Assembly (NCBI GenBank): GCA_903858115.1
Contig: CAIOHR010000415.1
Coordinates: forward strand, 1 to 35,831
DNA from: an uncultured Pirellula sp.
GTDB taxonomy: Bacteria > Planctomycetota > Planctomycetia > Pirellulales > Pirellulaceae
Direction of reading: 5' to 3'
DNA length: 35,831 bases
Part shown: positions 1-12,000 of the stretch, in pieces
Position numbering within the stretch: the first letter of the stretch is position 1
How the letters are laid out: each line of letters starts with the position of its first letter
The notes under the pieces: generated by a model
What the model saw: the letters and a program-made list of their open reading frames with translations, nothing else
Databases searched by the model: none
Told to the model about the DNA's origin: nothing
Position numbers and translations under genes: made by a program

Positions 1-506
1 CTTCACTCACCCACTACCTTAAGTTCAGGTAGTGACCTCGCTAACCGATCCATCTTGAAGCGTCGTTAGCCTGTTCTTCAGTTTCGATTCGAAGGGACGC
101 AATCGATCAACTTTAGTGCCGATTTGAGGACAACCTTCTTTGATCTGCCATTCGCAATCAAGCTTTGTAGATTGTATCGCGATTGTCATTGGGTGGGTGT
201 CTGTCTGGGTGTGAAAAAAATAGCTGTGTCCCCAGCATCGTGTCCCTGCCCGGTTCCACTGCCGGCGTGCGGCTTGCTATGGAGAAGCTCGTCTTGCCCG
301 AACTCCCGCACTTGGTCTTTCACGCTGGCAAGTGAGTTGAATCGTAGTCTTCCTCGGCTTTGGAACCAGGTACGTGCCTGGTAGTGCATGGTGCCGTTTT
401 AGCGAAACGAAGACAGTCGAGTGAACGCACTCGTCAATCGGTGCGTATCCCAGGGGTGCAACTAGCATAGTTCATTCCGAATAACTTCGTGGGGTGCAAT
501 GAAAAG
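1..506. other. gene-poor left edge with repeat remnants
   Basis: No convincing gene is visible here. The short open frames on both strands (about 124-384 plus and 186-389 minus) overlap each other, lack ribosome binding sites and have low-complexity translations. The stretch 208-260 has a repeat-like look, and 365-395 carries a palindrome plus a REP-like motif described separately. It most likely consists of decayed intergenic repeats. Confidence 0.5.
365..395. repeat. REP-like palindrome plus GTGCATGG motif
   Basis: ACCAGGTACGTGCCTGGT (365-382) is an 18-base palindrome with one mismatched pair. It is followed at 384-395 by GTGCATGGTGCC and then GTTTTAGCG. This resembles the reverse complement of the GCTAAACCGGTGCCATGCAC sequence beside the transposase at 1491-1510, so it is probably a diverged copy of the same REP family. 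Confidence 0.45.
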
Positions 507-1265
507 ATGGCAGAATCGGCGCCCAAGTCTGTACCTCCCAAATCGAAACTTGGTCTTCGTCGACGCGTTGTCCGTTGGCTTGCGAGATTCTTTCTTCTAT
601 TCGTTGGTGCGATTTCGTGTTACGCACTTTGCGTCTGGGGGCTTGGAAGAATTCCGGTCAATCGCGATTTCGAACATGCGGATTCGAATGGAGTCGAGAT
701 ACTGCTCATCGACAACGGCGTGCATGCAGATTTGGTGGTTCCGTTGAACCACGCATCCTTCCCGATGATACGTTATCTAGAAAATGGCAAATTCATGGTT
801 GCGCGGGATATGTTTGAGTATGCGATCATCGGCTGGGGAAGTCGAAAGTTTTACTTGGAGACAGAAACTTGGGATGATCTGCGAGTCAGTACCGTGGGTT
901 ATGCGTTGTCTGGGTTCGATCGAACGACGGTCCATGTGCGATTGCTTTCGGGATTGGATTGGCCAACGGACGCATCCCGCCAAATTCGGATAAGTCCCGA
1001 TCAGTTCGCCAGGCTAGGGGAGCACATCGTTTCGTCATTTCAATTGAACAACGATGGTAAGGGGATCCCTATCGTCGGTGCCCATTACCGAAACGACGAC
1101 GCTTTCTTTGAAGGACAAGGAAACTACAATTTGTTTCGCACTTGCAATGTCTGGGTAGGCCAAGGGCTTAAAAAAGCTGGTGTTCGCGTTGGAGTATGGA
1201 CCGTCACTCCCAATGCACTATTCGCATCCTTGCCAGAAGATGCAAGGCGACAACCTACTCCATAG
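507..1265 (+). CDS. DUF2459 / TIGR02117-type membrane-anchored protein
   Basis: A protein of 252 residues if started at the ATG at 507. The open frame also allows a GTG at 489, but the ATG just before the basic N-terminus is the more natural start. Residues from about 15 to 45 are basic and then hydrophobic (RRVVRWLARFFLLFVGAIS), a single N-terminal membrane anchor or uncleaved signal. The body has motifs I associate with the DUF2459/TIGR02117 family: an NGVHADLVVP segment, IIGWGSRKFY, and NLFRTCNVW near the C-terminus, whose Cys is a possible functional residue. Length fits the family. Its biochemical role is unknown; in some bacteria members lie near urease genes, but nothing here supports that link. 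It is followed by a transposase on the opposite strand, so it is probably monocistronic. Confidence 0.75.
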   Translation: MAESAPKSVPPKSKLGLRRRVVRWLARFFLLFVGAISCYALCVWGLGRIPVNRDFEHADSNGVEILLIDNGVHADLVVPLNHASFPMIRYLENGKFMVARDMFEYAIIGWGSRKFYLETETWDDLRVSTVGYALSGFDRTTVHVRLLSGLDWPTDASRQIRISPDQFARLGEHIVSSFQLNNDGKGIPIVGAHYRNDDAFFEGQGNYNLFRTCNVWVGQGLKKAGVRVGVWTVTPNALFASLPEDARRQPTP

Positions 1266-1337
1266 CCGGCAATAGAAACGGTCGCAAAAGGGAAACCGAG
1301 CCTGCTCGGCTCTCGCGACTGCAAAACGCCATGCTCC

Positions 1338-1673
1338 TCTACGCTTAACCGGTGCCATGCACGTTCCTATCTGGCTTAAGACCAGAAAACAGGAAAAAGA
1401 GAGAACTTGGAGTGGCTCATAAGGACCAATGACACAAAGAATGGAAAAAGAAGTATCGATTAGGCGAAGCATTTTCGAACCATCTTCTACGCTAAACCGG
1501 TGCCATGCACTTGCCTTCCTTTCCTTACTAAAAAGGTCCCATGCACGTTCCCTATCTTGCTTAAGACCAGAAAACAGGAAGAAGAGAGAACTTGGAGTGG
1601 CTCATACGGACCGATGACACAAAGAATGGAACAAGAAGTATCGATTAGGCGAAGCATTTTCGAACCATCTTCT
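1338..1673. repeat. imperfect tandem duplication, 185-base period
   Basis: Bases 1376-1488 and 1561-1673 align without gaps at an offset of 185 with about four mismatches. Upstream of each lies a GGTGCCATGCAC-type motif (1351-1362, and 1499-1510 plus 1535-1546). The right copy contains the last codons and stop of the transposase gene, so the left copy is a duplicate of the transposase 3' end and its downstream flank. Confidence 0.85.
1499..1514. repeat. REP-like sequence, left of transposase
   Basis: The sequence TGCCATGCACTTGC at 1501-1514 is the exact reverse complement of GCAAGTGCATGGCA at 2843-2856 on the other side of the transposase. Related copies lie at 1351-1362 and 1535-1546. Inverted REP-like sequences flanking such a gene are the expected arrangement for a REP-associated transposase. 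Confidence 0.7.
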
Positions 1674-2796
1674 GCCCCGGCTGGAACTTGCGCAATCCTA
1701 AAATCGATTCCTCCCGCATCCGATCCGGCGATCCCGGTCCGCGACTCTTGCCAAAGTACTGCTTAAAGTTCCATACCAACTCGCACCACATCCCCTCTGC
1801 AATCCCCAGCTTTGCCAAGATCGGCGCAAAGTCAGCCGTGATCTTGCCCTTCTTATCCTCCCGCCCCCGACTACCGGTCCAATACAACAGCGCGAGGTAG
1901 TCTTCCAAGCTCATATCCAAAAAGCCCTTATCGCTCGCACGCAGCCCCTCTTTGCTCACCGCCGGCCCCGTCACCCTCGGATTCAGCTCAACCGGTGCCA
2001 TCCACCCATCTCTTGCAATTCGCGGCCCACGCCGTGCTTTGGCTGCTTTTCGACGCTTCACCAATTCCTCTGATGTGCTGCCTTTCAGTATTTTCGCAGC
2101 AACTTCTCGATTGATCACCTGCATCGGAGCGGCAGCCGATTCTATTGTCTTGCCTTGCGCTGCCTTAATGCGATCGTACGCGGACGTAAACGTCGATGTT
2201 TCCGGCGATTCCGCCATCGCAGCCCGAACCGGATTCAAATCCACATACATGCAACATGCCAGCAACGCTGCCTCGTCGAGAAGCCGCTGCGCTTTGAACC
2301 GCCCTTCCCAGAAGCAGCCTGTGCATTTCTCTTGTTTATTAGCAAAACGAGCGATTGGCTCCGAAAGAGCTTTCATAAACCAAGAAACATCTGACAATCG
2401 TAGCCGAATGATCGCCATCCGCTCCGGATTATTCGCTAGCGAATCCACGTCTATCGTGGTAGGATCTCCCAACTGTTCCTCGATCCGTTTCCCGGGGAAA
2501 ATTTGTAACCACCGGAGGGCGACTTGCCGATCCGACCAAGCGGCAACAACATCCGGCCTGGTTCTCAACACAACGTGCAGGTGATTGGATAGAATAGCGT
2601 AAGTCAGAACATCGATCCCGAATACAGACGCTAGCTTTTCAATCCGCTGACGAATCCATTCCTTTCTGTAGGAATAGTCGGTCCCAGTAACCGAATCCAC
2701 GCCACTAAGGTAAGCTCTGCGGACGCATCTTTGCGTACAGTGTAAAATTGCAACTTCCTGGGGGCGAAACACCTCCGAACGTAATGGTCTTGGCAT
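1645..2796 (-). CDS. REP-associated tyrosine transposase (Y1_Tnp / IS200-like)
   Basis: A protein of 383 residues that starts at 2796 behind a clear AAGGAG ribosome binding site about eight bases upstream. Residues 66-77 (YAILSNHLHVVL) hold the HUH metal-binding motif, H72-L73-H74, of single-strand nucleases that cut DNA through a catalytic tyrosine. Around residues 182-192 is YVDLNPVRA, a hallmark of this transposase group, preceded by a GCFWEGRFKAQ segment. The C-terminal third is basic (KRRKAAKARRG). Such proteins are domesticated relatives of IS200/IS605 transposases thought to act on REP palindromes, and here inverted REP-like sequences flank the gene. The last few codons lie inside a 113-base sequence that is duplicated just downstream. 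It appears intact. The strong ribosome site and full motifs argue that it is expressed. Confidence 0.88.
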   Translation of the reverse strand: MPRPLRSEVFRPQEVAILHCTQRCVRRAYLSGVDSVTGTDYSYRKEWIRQRIEKLASVFGIDVLTYAILSNHLHVVLRTRPDVVAAWSDRQVALRWLQIFPGKRIEEQLGDPTTIDVDSLANNPERMAIIRLRLSDVSWFMKALSEPIARFANKQEKCTGCFWEGRFKAQRLLDEAALLACCMYVDLNPVRAAMAESPETSTFTSAYDRIKAAQGKTIESAAAPMQVINREVAAKILKGSTSEELVKRRKAAKARRGPRIARDGWMAPVELNPRVTGPAVSKEGLRASDKGFLDMSLEDYLALLYWTGSRGREDKKGKITADFAPILAKLGIAEGMWCELVWNFKQYFGKSRGPGSPDRMREESILGLRKFQPGQKMVRKCFA

Positions 2797-2842
2797 AACA
2801 AATTCTCCTTATTCTGCAAGTGTACCACCGCCTCCCACAATT

Positions 2843-2890
2843 GCAAGTGCATGGCACTGCCTGAGCGCTGCCTGAGCGAAGGGTGGCAGT
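2843..2890. repeat. REP-like sequence and hairpin, right of transposase
   Basis: GCAAGTGCATGGCA (2843-2856) pairs with the left-side copy at 1501-1514. It is followed by a short tandem repeat of CTGCCTGAGCG (2857-2878) and by an ACTGCC (2856-2861) / GGCAGT (2885-2890) stem. It lies just upstream of the transposase start, as REP sequences of this class often do. Confidence 0.6.
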
Positions 2891-3015
2891 TAGAGCCTGG
2901 CAATGGGAAAAACCTTGAAGGGGTAACGCATACTAGTCACTCCGTCACCGCTTCTGGTGTTTCAAGCAGAGATTGGAAGTGGTGCGGCGGTTGGCACCGA
3001 CGCCTAAGTTCTGTC

Positions 3016-3028
3016 GGCCCTCCGGGCC
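3016..3028. repeat. GC-rich hairpin downstream of the giant gene
   Basis: GGCCC TCC GGGCC forms a 5-base-pair stem with a 3-base loop, 16 bases beyond the stop codon of the giant RHS gene on the minus strand. No T-run follows, so a rho-independent terminator is not supported. The surrounding sequence reads like a dispersed intergenic repeat. Confidence 0.4.
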
Positions 3029-3043
3029 TGATCTTGGTAGAGC

Positions 3044-6000
3044 CTACACCTTCGGGGTTTTGGAAGTCAATTTGCGGTATCGTAGCGAGCTAAGCGGTAG
3101 CTGAACTCCTGCTTCCTTGCTGTTGTTCTTTTCTTGCTCAACCAATGTCTTTATTTTAACGGTTGCAGCTACCCCAGAATCAACGACTGACACAGAGTAT
3201 CCAAGCAACGTGGTCAAACTGAATCCTACACTGTCTGCAACCAACAGCGGGAAGAGGAAATTGAAGTTTGCCCACGCAAGTGGTTGTGTAAACGCTTGCG
3301 AAATGACAATCTCCTCTACCGCCATTATAGGGGTCCCTCCCAATGTAAGGAAAGCCGTAAGACCAATCGTTATGCTCGCGCCAACAGCAAGCCCAACAAC
3401 CGCCCCCGCAACTCCTCCCTGAAAACCCCCAAAACTATACCCAATGACTCCAAATATTGCCGCGCCCAAAGTGCTGTTGATAGCTAGAGTCGTTAACAAC
3501 TCAGTCGACGTAGCAAGTCCGCTTGGGTCTCGTCCATTAACAGGATCATTATGTGCGTACAAGTACTTGTTCAAGGAGATTGGGATTTCTTGCCATCCCG
3601 CAAAAGAATCCATCGATGCGAATCGACCCATCTGGGGAGAATAGAATCTTGCTCGCAAGTAGTCATAGCCTGTCACAGCGTCTCGGAATTCCCCATTGTA
3701 GATCGGTAGGCCGATCGTTGTACCGGTTCTTGCAAGAACCACGCCAAATGGGTCGACGACGATTCGGTCAGAGATGATCCCGGCTACGTTGGTAACTAGT
3801 TTCGTCGTTCCCATCGGTGTTGTGTAGAGCGTCGATGTCTGACCGTCTTGAATCATCGCTATCGCAGCTTCTCCCGCAGGTGGTCGGAAATGACGAACAC
3901 GCACGACTCCGTTGACTATGTCCGCGATCACTACGGCATTCTCGCGATTGCTATCGACCAAGAACCGTGTTTTCTCGCCGTTTTCGATTCGCTCGTACCG
4001 CTCGCCGTCGGGAGTGTAAGTGTATCGGACCGTCGTGACGGTCGCTCCCTCGGTCACCTTCGATTCGATCAGCCTATTGGCCGAGTCCCAGGTATTCTCG
4101 ATCCTCTTCGTACCGTCGAATTGACTTAGGATGTTGCCGTTGGTGTCGTAGAGATAGTTTGTGGTCAGGCTGTTGGTCGCTTCCGACAGCAGGCGGTCGC
4201 GGTGGTCGTACTGATAAGCCGTCACTCCTTTAACCGGATCGTCGCAGCGCAAGCGATTGCCGACCGCGTCATATTGCCACGTCGTACTTCGATCGGTACC
4301 GACTACCTCATCGACTATACTGCGGATCAACCGACCTGCGAGATCGTACTCAAACAACTCCTTGCGGCCGTTGACTTCGGTCAGTGACAACTTACGTCCG
4401 ACGCGATCGTAGGTCGTTTGTGTATCGTCGAGTGTTCCCAATGGACCTGTGAGTGACTGCCGTACGACTCGGCTATTTGCGTCATACTCGCGGCTTTCTA
4501 TGGTACCGTTTGAGTATTGAATCTCGGTATGGCGGCCGGCCGCGTCATACACATAACGAGTCACGTCGCTTCCGGCCGTAACGCTCTTCAAACGATTCGC
4601 CGCGTCATACGTGTAGGACGTCGCACCCGCGATGGAATCGCTGATAAGCAGGTTACTGGCCGCGTCGTAGACGTATTGAATCGACATTCCGTCTGGATCG
4701 GTCTTGCGAGCCATGCGGTTGCGTTCGTCGAAGGCGTACAGTGTTTTGGCAGTACCCTCACGCCGCGACACAACTTGTCCGATTGCATCGTATTGCGTTT
4801 CGTTCGTGCGACCATCGGCAAACTGCTGAATCGTTGGGCGGCCGTTGACATCGTAGGTATAGGTCGTCGAACGTCCCATAAAGTCGACTATGCTGCTCGT
4901 TTGTCCAGCTGCATCGTAAACGAACCGTTCGGTCAATCCGTCGGGAAGCTTTCGAGAGACCTGGCGATTTGCCTTGTCGAACTTAAACTCGGTTCGTCGT
5001 CCTTCGGCATCAATGATCGCCGTCGCTTGCCCGCGCTCGTTCCGCTCGTACTTGGTGCGATTCCCAAGGGGATCAATCACTTCAATCAGTGCTCCATAGG
5101 CATCGTAACGATATTCGGTCCGAGCGCCCTCACCATCAACCTGTGCCGTCAGGCGGCCATGACCATCGTATTCGGCCAAGACTTGACTGCCATCCGGCAA
5201 GATCTGCTGGATGATGTTGCCAACGCCGTCGTAGACCGATCGCCGAGTATTACCGAGAGGATCTTGCCACGCGATTTGTCGATTGTTGGCGTCGTATACC
5301 ATCGACCATGTTTCGTTTAGAGCGTTGGTCATGGCGATACGATTTCCGACCGAGTCATACTGATAGGTCATCTCCCGTCCGAGCTCGTCGATTCTCTTGG
5401 TGACTTGACCAGCCAAATCGTACTCGGTTCGAGTTCGCGGGTTGTCGCTCAAGTCGTTGGGTGTACCGTCTGGGTACACGACGGCAGTTTCGCGTCCGAC
5501 GGCATCGAATTCATAATGAGTGACGCGTCCAAGTCGATTGGTCATCGAAGTTCGCCGCCCGGCCACATCGTAGGCTTGACTCTCTTCGGTATTGTCCGCA
5601 AAGATTGTCCTTATTGGCCGATTGGCAAAGTCGTATTCGTATCGAGTAACACGTCCTAACGGATCGATGACACGAATAAGATTTCCCGCGTCGTCGTAGA
5701 AACTCTGGGTTACTCCCCCTTCCCCATCGGTCTCGCGAATCGTCTTGCCGTTCGTATCGAGAACCAAGCGAACAACCTCTTCGGTTTCCGAATTGGTGGA
5801 ATCGCCTCGGAATCGCATCGAAGTGGGGCGCCCTATCGCATCGTAATCGATATCGATCTGGCGACGTCCGTTGGTTGCAAAGGTATTGGGATTGCCTCGC
5901 TCGGTGCTAACATCGAAAGCTACACCGTCAATCGCGATCGCTTTCTGTATCAAACCGCTGCTTGAGTACTCAACAGAAGCCGTTCGACCATTGGCATCAG

Positions 6001-9000
6001 TTCGACCTGTGAGATTTCCTTTCGAGTCATAATCGGTCCGAGTTGCATGCCCGAGCGGATCGGTCTTCGACGTTTCGTCTCCAAATCGTCCATAAGTCCA
6101 TTGGGTCGTATTTCCGCGCGCGTCGGTCTCGGAGATCTTGAACCCAAACGTGTCGTTTACCATTCGAGTCTCGCGACCCAACGCATCAATCATGCGCGTC
6201 GGATAGTTGTTTGAGTCGTACTCGGTTCGCTTCACCGCTCCTAATCCGTCAGTGACTTGGACGACGTTTCCTTGTGGATCGTACTCATTGATCGTAGCAT
6301 TTCCGAGCGGATCGGTAATCGTCTCAAGCCGATTGTTTGGATCGTAGGTCGTCTCGATCCGTTTCCCATCTGCGTTGATAATCGCCTTCAACCGACCTGA
6401 TGCGTCGTACTCGTTGCGAATTCCTGTGCGGCCCAATGGATCGATGATCGTATCGAGATAGTGCGCGTGATCCGAGCGATAGGATAGCTTGGTAAGATTT
6501 CCTTCTCGGTCCGTCACTGAGGTCAGATCACCGGATGCGGAGTACGTATAGGAAGTCTTTTTACCAAGCGGATCCGTGATCGATCGAATGCGACCTTTGG
6601 AATCTCGTTCCATGGCAATTCGAATGCTTTCGCTTTGGCTCGTTACCCCGTCGTTCGAAAAAGAAAGGACGTTTCCGTTTCGATCAACTGCACTGGTCAT
6701 CAGTCCTGTATCGCCATAGATGCGATACTGAATCCCTTCTCGCGTGGTCAGTGTATATCCACCACCAAAATCCGGGCTGGCTGGATTCCACGGTATTCCG
6801 CCAGCCGCATACAGCTCGCCGAACTCGTTTACCGTTAGCTGTCCTGAACCTGCACTAAGTGTGCTTGTAACGCCTCGCTCTGGAGTGAACCGTGGTGAGG
6901 CAAGCACCAAGGTCTTGCCCTGGCCAAAGCCGGGCAAGACCTTGATTTCAGGTGTAAATGTAAATCCTTCGCGTTTACCGCCCGGTAGTGTTATAAAAAC
7001 CTTGGTTCCTTGCTTGAACGGGGTGTAGATGCCGATGTCTTCTAGGCCACTCTTCGGGAGACTGGTTCGCAAGTCGGTGTTGCGATACTCGAGACGCCAA
7101 CCGTAGCCGAAGTCGCCGTCGCGGTCGGCGCGCAAGGTGTCGTAGGTGCGGGCGATTGTGATCGGGATGCCAGCAACTGGGATCGTCATGTCTTCGAAGG
7201 ATAGGCGGAAGTTGCCGAGCTTGAGATTGCTGCTGACACTGACTTCGAGCTCGACCGCTGCAAAGCTGCCAAACGTGTCGTAGACTTCTAACTTGAGTAC
7301 GTAGTTGTCGTTCTCGAGCAGCGTTGTATCCCACTTGCCTAATGAGCCTGCAGTCACCTGTGTCGTTGCGTTGAGGATTGTTTTGTAGCTCGAATCATCG
7401 ATACGACGATAGCTCAGAACGTAACGTGCGAAATCAGGGGCAGCCGCGGTGCCAACAATGTTCACGAACCCGCCTACCGTGGCACCATCGGAAACACTGG
7501 TGATCGTTGCCTCCGGTACCGGATTGCCGCCGCCGTCTTCTTCGCCGCTTCGCATGCTGACCCTACCAAGGGCTGTACCTACGTTGCCGGCGGCATCGAA
7601 TGCCCTTGCCTCCAAGCGTCCATTTCCGGGCGCGCTGAAGTAGACGCGTACCGTGCCATCCGGTGCCAGTTCGACCGGCTTGCCATCCACGCGCAGTTCA
7701 ACGTTGGTCAATCCAACATCGTCGGCTGCGATGACTCGCACGACTGCCGGCCCAGTGGTCCAGGGATACAAGACAGGCTCACCACCCACGATGATCGTGA
7801 TGCGCGGGGCTAACGTGTCGGCGACCACGCCGAAGGTGAACGACTGCGTTGCAACGCCTCCCGAGCCATCGACGACACGAACGACGACGTCACGTCCGCC
7901 GACCGGCGTGTCAAGTTTTGTTTGCCATCGGATACGGCCCAGCGCATCGATGGTCATGCCTGCTGGAGCCGTTAACAAAGAATAGTACAAAGGCTCGCGA
8001 TCGGGATCGGACGCCAAGACATCGTATTGATAGACGGCACCTTGCGACACTTTCAATACGGGATTCGACCGGATTACAGGCAATCGATTGGCCGCACGTA
8101 CGTCGATCTGAACGGATTGAACAGCGACGCCGCCCAGTGGATCGGTCGCGGTCAAAACGATGGCTACCGTTCCAATATCGGACGCCGATGGAGTCCAGGT
8201 AACGATCCCGGTGTTTGGATCAACCGAGAAACCGCTGGGTGCACTTCGAACGGCATAGGTAAGCGTTCCACCCTCGGGGTCATTGGCGATCAGGGTGTAA
8301 ACATAGGATTGTCCGACTACGGCATCGATCGATGGAGTTGATGCCGTAACTGGGGGTCGATTGAAGGCTCCCGCTGAAACAACCACCGAGAAGGTCTGCG
8401 ACGAGAAATTGCCAACCGCATCGCGGACTTGGATCGAAACGACTGTCGGACCGATTTGGCCAGAGTTAGGCGTCCAAGTGATCACGCCTAACGCTGTATC
8501 GATTTGCATTCCTACCGGTGCAACAGATAACGAATAAGTCAGTGGGCTCTTCGACGGATTGGCGACGGCGACTCCATAGACATAGGTCTGCCCAACTGCC
8601 CCTTCGGTCAGCGGAGCACTCGATATTGTTGGGACCAACGATGAGCTGCGTACCGAGATCACAAATGACTGCTCGGCTAGGTTGCCCAACACATCCGTGA
8701 CTCGGATCTTGATCGTTTGGACGCCAAGCTGATCCTTGGTTGGTATCCAACGGATCGTTCCTCGAGCGGATGCGATCGACATGCCGGTGGGACTCGTCAC
8801 TAGTTCGAACAGTTCGCCATGGATGGCCACTACATCGTAAGCGAAAAGCTCACCAACCACCGCTGCCGTGGTTGGGCTGGAGGTGATTTGCAAATCGGGA
8901 GTTGGTGCTCTCGAGTCTACATTGAGTGTGTACGATTGTTCGTCGGTGCCGCCTCGGCCATCGCTGACACGAGCCACGAAGTCAAACGAGCCTGTGAGCG

Positions 9001-12000
9001 ACGGTTCCCAATAGACTTCTCCTTGCGAGGAAAGGATCAAACCGGTTGGTCCACTGACTAAAGTGTAGGTCAGCACGTCATTGTCTTCATCGGTAGCACT
9101 GATGTGGCTTGCAAATTCGCGGCCCAACACAGCAGTTGATCGCGGGCCGTTCGCCAATTCCGGAGCATGATTGGCACCGGCTATTTGCACTGTCAACGTG
9201 AAGGCATGCGTAGTGAAGCCACCCCGTTGGTCGTCGATCATAACGGTTACATTTTCTGCTCCAAGCGACGATGGTAACCACTGAATCAACCCGGAAACCG
9301 CATCGATCGTCATGCCACTAGGAGCCGTTGCCAGCGAGTAGCGAAGTTGCGACTGTTCGGCATCTTGGGCAAGGACCTGATACTGAAATGGTACGTCCTT
9401 CAACGCAAACGCAGGTGGAATGGAGGTAACGATCGGGATCGTGTTGACCTCGACCTTGATCGTGTACCTCTGCAACGTCAGTTTGCCATCGGCATCGGTG
9501 GCCTTGAGGATCACTTCACTATCACCGGCGTTGGATGCGATTGGATTCCATCGGACTAGGCCACTGGATGGATCGATCGACATCCCTTGCGGACCGACGG
9601 CCAGCGCATAGGACATCGGTTTTCCCGATGGCGATTGAGCAAACGATTGATATTGATACTCGCCCGGCGCAATCGCTGCCGTAACAGGTTGCGTTGTAAA
9701 GCGAGGTGGTTCGCTCAGTGCGATATCGCGTGAACCGAAATCGATCGGCAAAATATCGGTTTGGATATCAAAAGTGCGATACGGAATACCAGGGGCGGTT
9801 TGCAGTTCTCCTTCTTTGCCGACTAAGCCAAGTTGTGCCGCGGTTCCAGGAATAGGGAGTGCGTACACGCCGCGCGCATTGGTTTGTGTCGAAGGCTCAG
9901 AGGCATCGAATCGGCCGTTGAAGTTGGTATCGACGAAGACTTGGCGATTGGCCTGCACAGGTTCGGAAATGGAATCGAACACCTGAACTTCGAAATCTCC
10001 GCTGTTGTTGTTCCAATTGCTGGTGCTGGAGTTGGCAAAGAACAAACGGGTCGCGCCCGGTGGCACCGTGATGGATTGTTCCACGCCATCTGCAGTACGT
10101 CCGTCACCGATGAAGAACACTTGGCGTATCGCAGGCTGCAAGGACGAATAATTGATTCCGCCTAAAACGTTGCCTGTCGCACGAAAATCGAGTGCCACAG
10201 GCGGAGATTGGCCGGCTGGCGAGTTGTCGTCGAGAAAGACTCCAAGAAGCGATCCGTAATGGGGACCAGAGAATTGCGAAATGCCGTTGAGAGCACTTTG
10301 CGTCACAAGCCCTGTGCTGATGTAAATAAGACCATCCGGTGAACGCGAACTAAAGAATCCATCCGCAACGGTGTGGCCCGTGGCAGAGAATCGCAGCACT
10401 TGACCTGCGGCGACGGCAATGGAGGGAGGTGATGCCACAGGCGCGGTCCCTCCGAATGCTGTCGATCCGTCAGGCATGCCTGCCAAATAGGGATTCGCTT
10501 TGCCCGAAACAACGACTCGTCGTGACGAGCTTGAGAGGAAAAGCACATCATCGATTCCAACGACGTTTTCCGCACCTCCAAGACCAGGGTTCGGTGCGGT
10601 CGTGCTACCCAAAAGTACGATTTCAACCAACGTCGTATTTGAGTTCGCTTGAAGGGTGCCAAGGAATCGCTTCCATCCATTGAGACCGACGTCGTTCAAG
10701 GAAAGTGTTGAGCCGATGACCTGACCGTTTACTCTTACAGCCAGTCGAGGGGCTTCATAAGAGTTAGCTCGAATGGCCCAAAAGCTGAACTCATACGATT
10801 GGCCACTCACAGTCGGTATCGATTGACGCCAAGCGACACGGTCCTGCGTATCGCCATTGGCCAGTAGCATCAAGTCGGAAGCGGATCCGTTGGTATGGGC
10901 GCGGTAGTCCGACGTGATTGGAAATGGGCTTGTTACATTCGAAACGGTCGATTGAGCGTTGCCCAACCAACCAAAAGTGGTCTGGTTTCCGCGTTGAACG
11001 AAGTCCGTGGTGTACCCGACACTACCTGAATCGAAGTCGCCATTGAACACGAGACTCTCACCCACGCGACGATCCCAAAGTCCGTTTCCATTCAAGTCGT
11101 CGAAAATGGTTCCAACCACTTCTGTCGTTGTAGGTGCTTTCACGGAAACATGGAACGACTGCTCGGTGACACCTCCTTTTCCATCGTCGACGCGGATGGT
11201 CACGGGATAGCTACCTTGGCTTGAAAGCGCCGGTACCCTGAGGGGAAAGTTGACGACGTCGGGGGTGCCGATCAAGAAGCCATGGTTCTTTGCGGTCGAT
11301 GCATCGAGAATCGTGCTGACATCTTTGGACTCTTGAAACTTCAAATCGAGAACCAAGCCAGGCGTGTTGCTTGGTATGTCAGCCAAAGCGAGGGCCGCGA
11401 TTTCCGATTCCGAACGGGCTGTGTTCCAAACTTTGACTCGCGATAGAGTGATGTAATTGGAGCCGCTGACGAGAGGCAGTGCGTTGTAGCCTATCGATTC
11501 AGGGCTGATCGCGGATCCGACGTTTTTGCCGTTCACATACAGAGTTAGTTGCTTCGAGCTATCGTCAAACGTCAAAGCAATATGCGTCCACTTGTTAAAC
11601 TCGATGGGTGCGGGAGCGGTGACCGTGGCGAGGCTAGTCGATTGCTCCGGCTTGCCAACGTTCGCTCGTAGCGTGCCATAGTAGTATTCCAGTCCCCAGG
11701 ACGGAATCGATGATCCTACAGCCGAGAGTTGCTTCGAGAGCAGTTGATCATAGAGAGCCCCTTTTGGATCCTCGAAGTTGAACCAACCCTCGGCCGTTAC
11801 GCTTGCTGAGCTAAGGCTTGGCGAATCCGGTATCTGAATTTGACCATTGTTTCGATTCGAGATAGGGCTTCCCGGATCGGCATAGTTCGCGAAGAGCTTG
11901 ATTCCTTGGGCGCGATTGTCCCAATCGAGCACGCCGGTCGATGGATCGATGGTCATTCCCGCTGGGCCTTCGACGAGCGAGAATCGTTTGGGCCCATTCT

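Noticed and set aside
1952..2584. Plus-strand open frame of 210 codons
   Set aside because: Antisense to the transposase gene, no ribosome site, composition rich in Ser/Arg/Ala as expected for a shadow frame.
2851..3093. Plus-strand 80-codon frame as a candidate immunity gene for the RHS protein
   Set aside because: It overlaps REP-like and hairpin repeats, is on the opposite strand to the RHS gene, and has no protein-like pattern.
4517..5320. Plus-strand open frame of 267 codons
   Set aside because: It lies fully inside the YD-repeat part of the giant minus-strand gene and follows its repeats; a mirror of coding sequence.
3599..7130. Regular DNA repeats suggestive of a CRISPR or tandem array
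   Set aside because: The periodicity comes from coding of YD repeats; spacing and sequence vary and the reading frame is open throughout.
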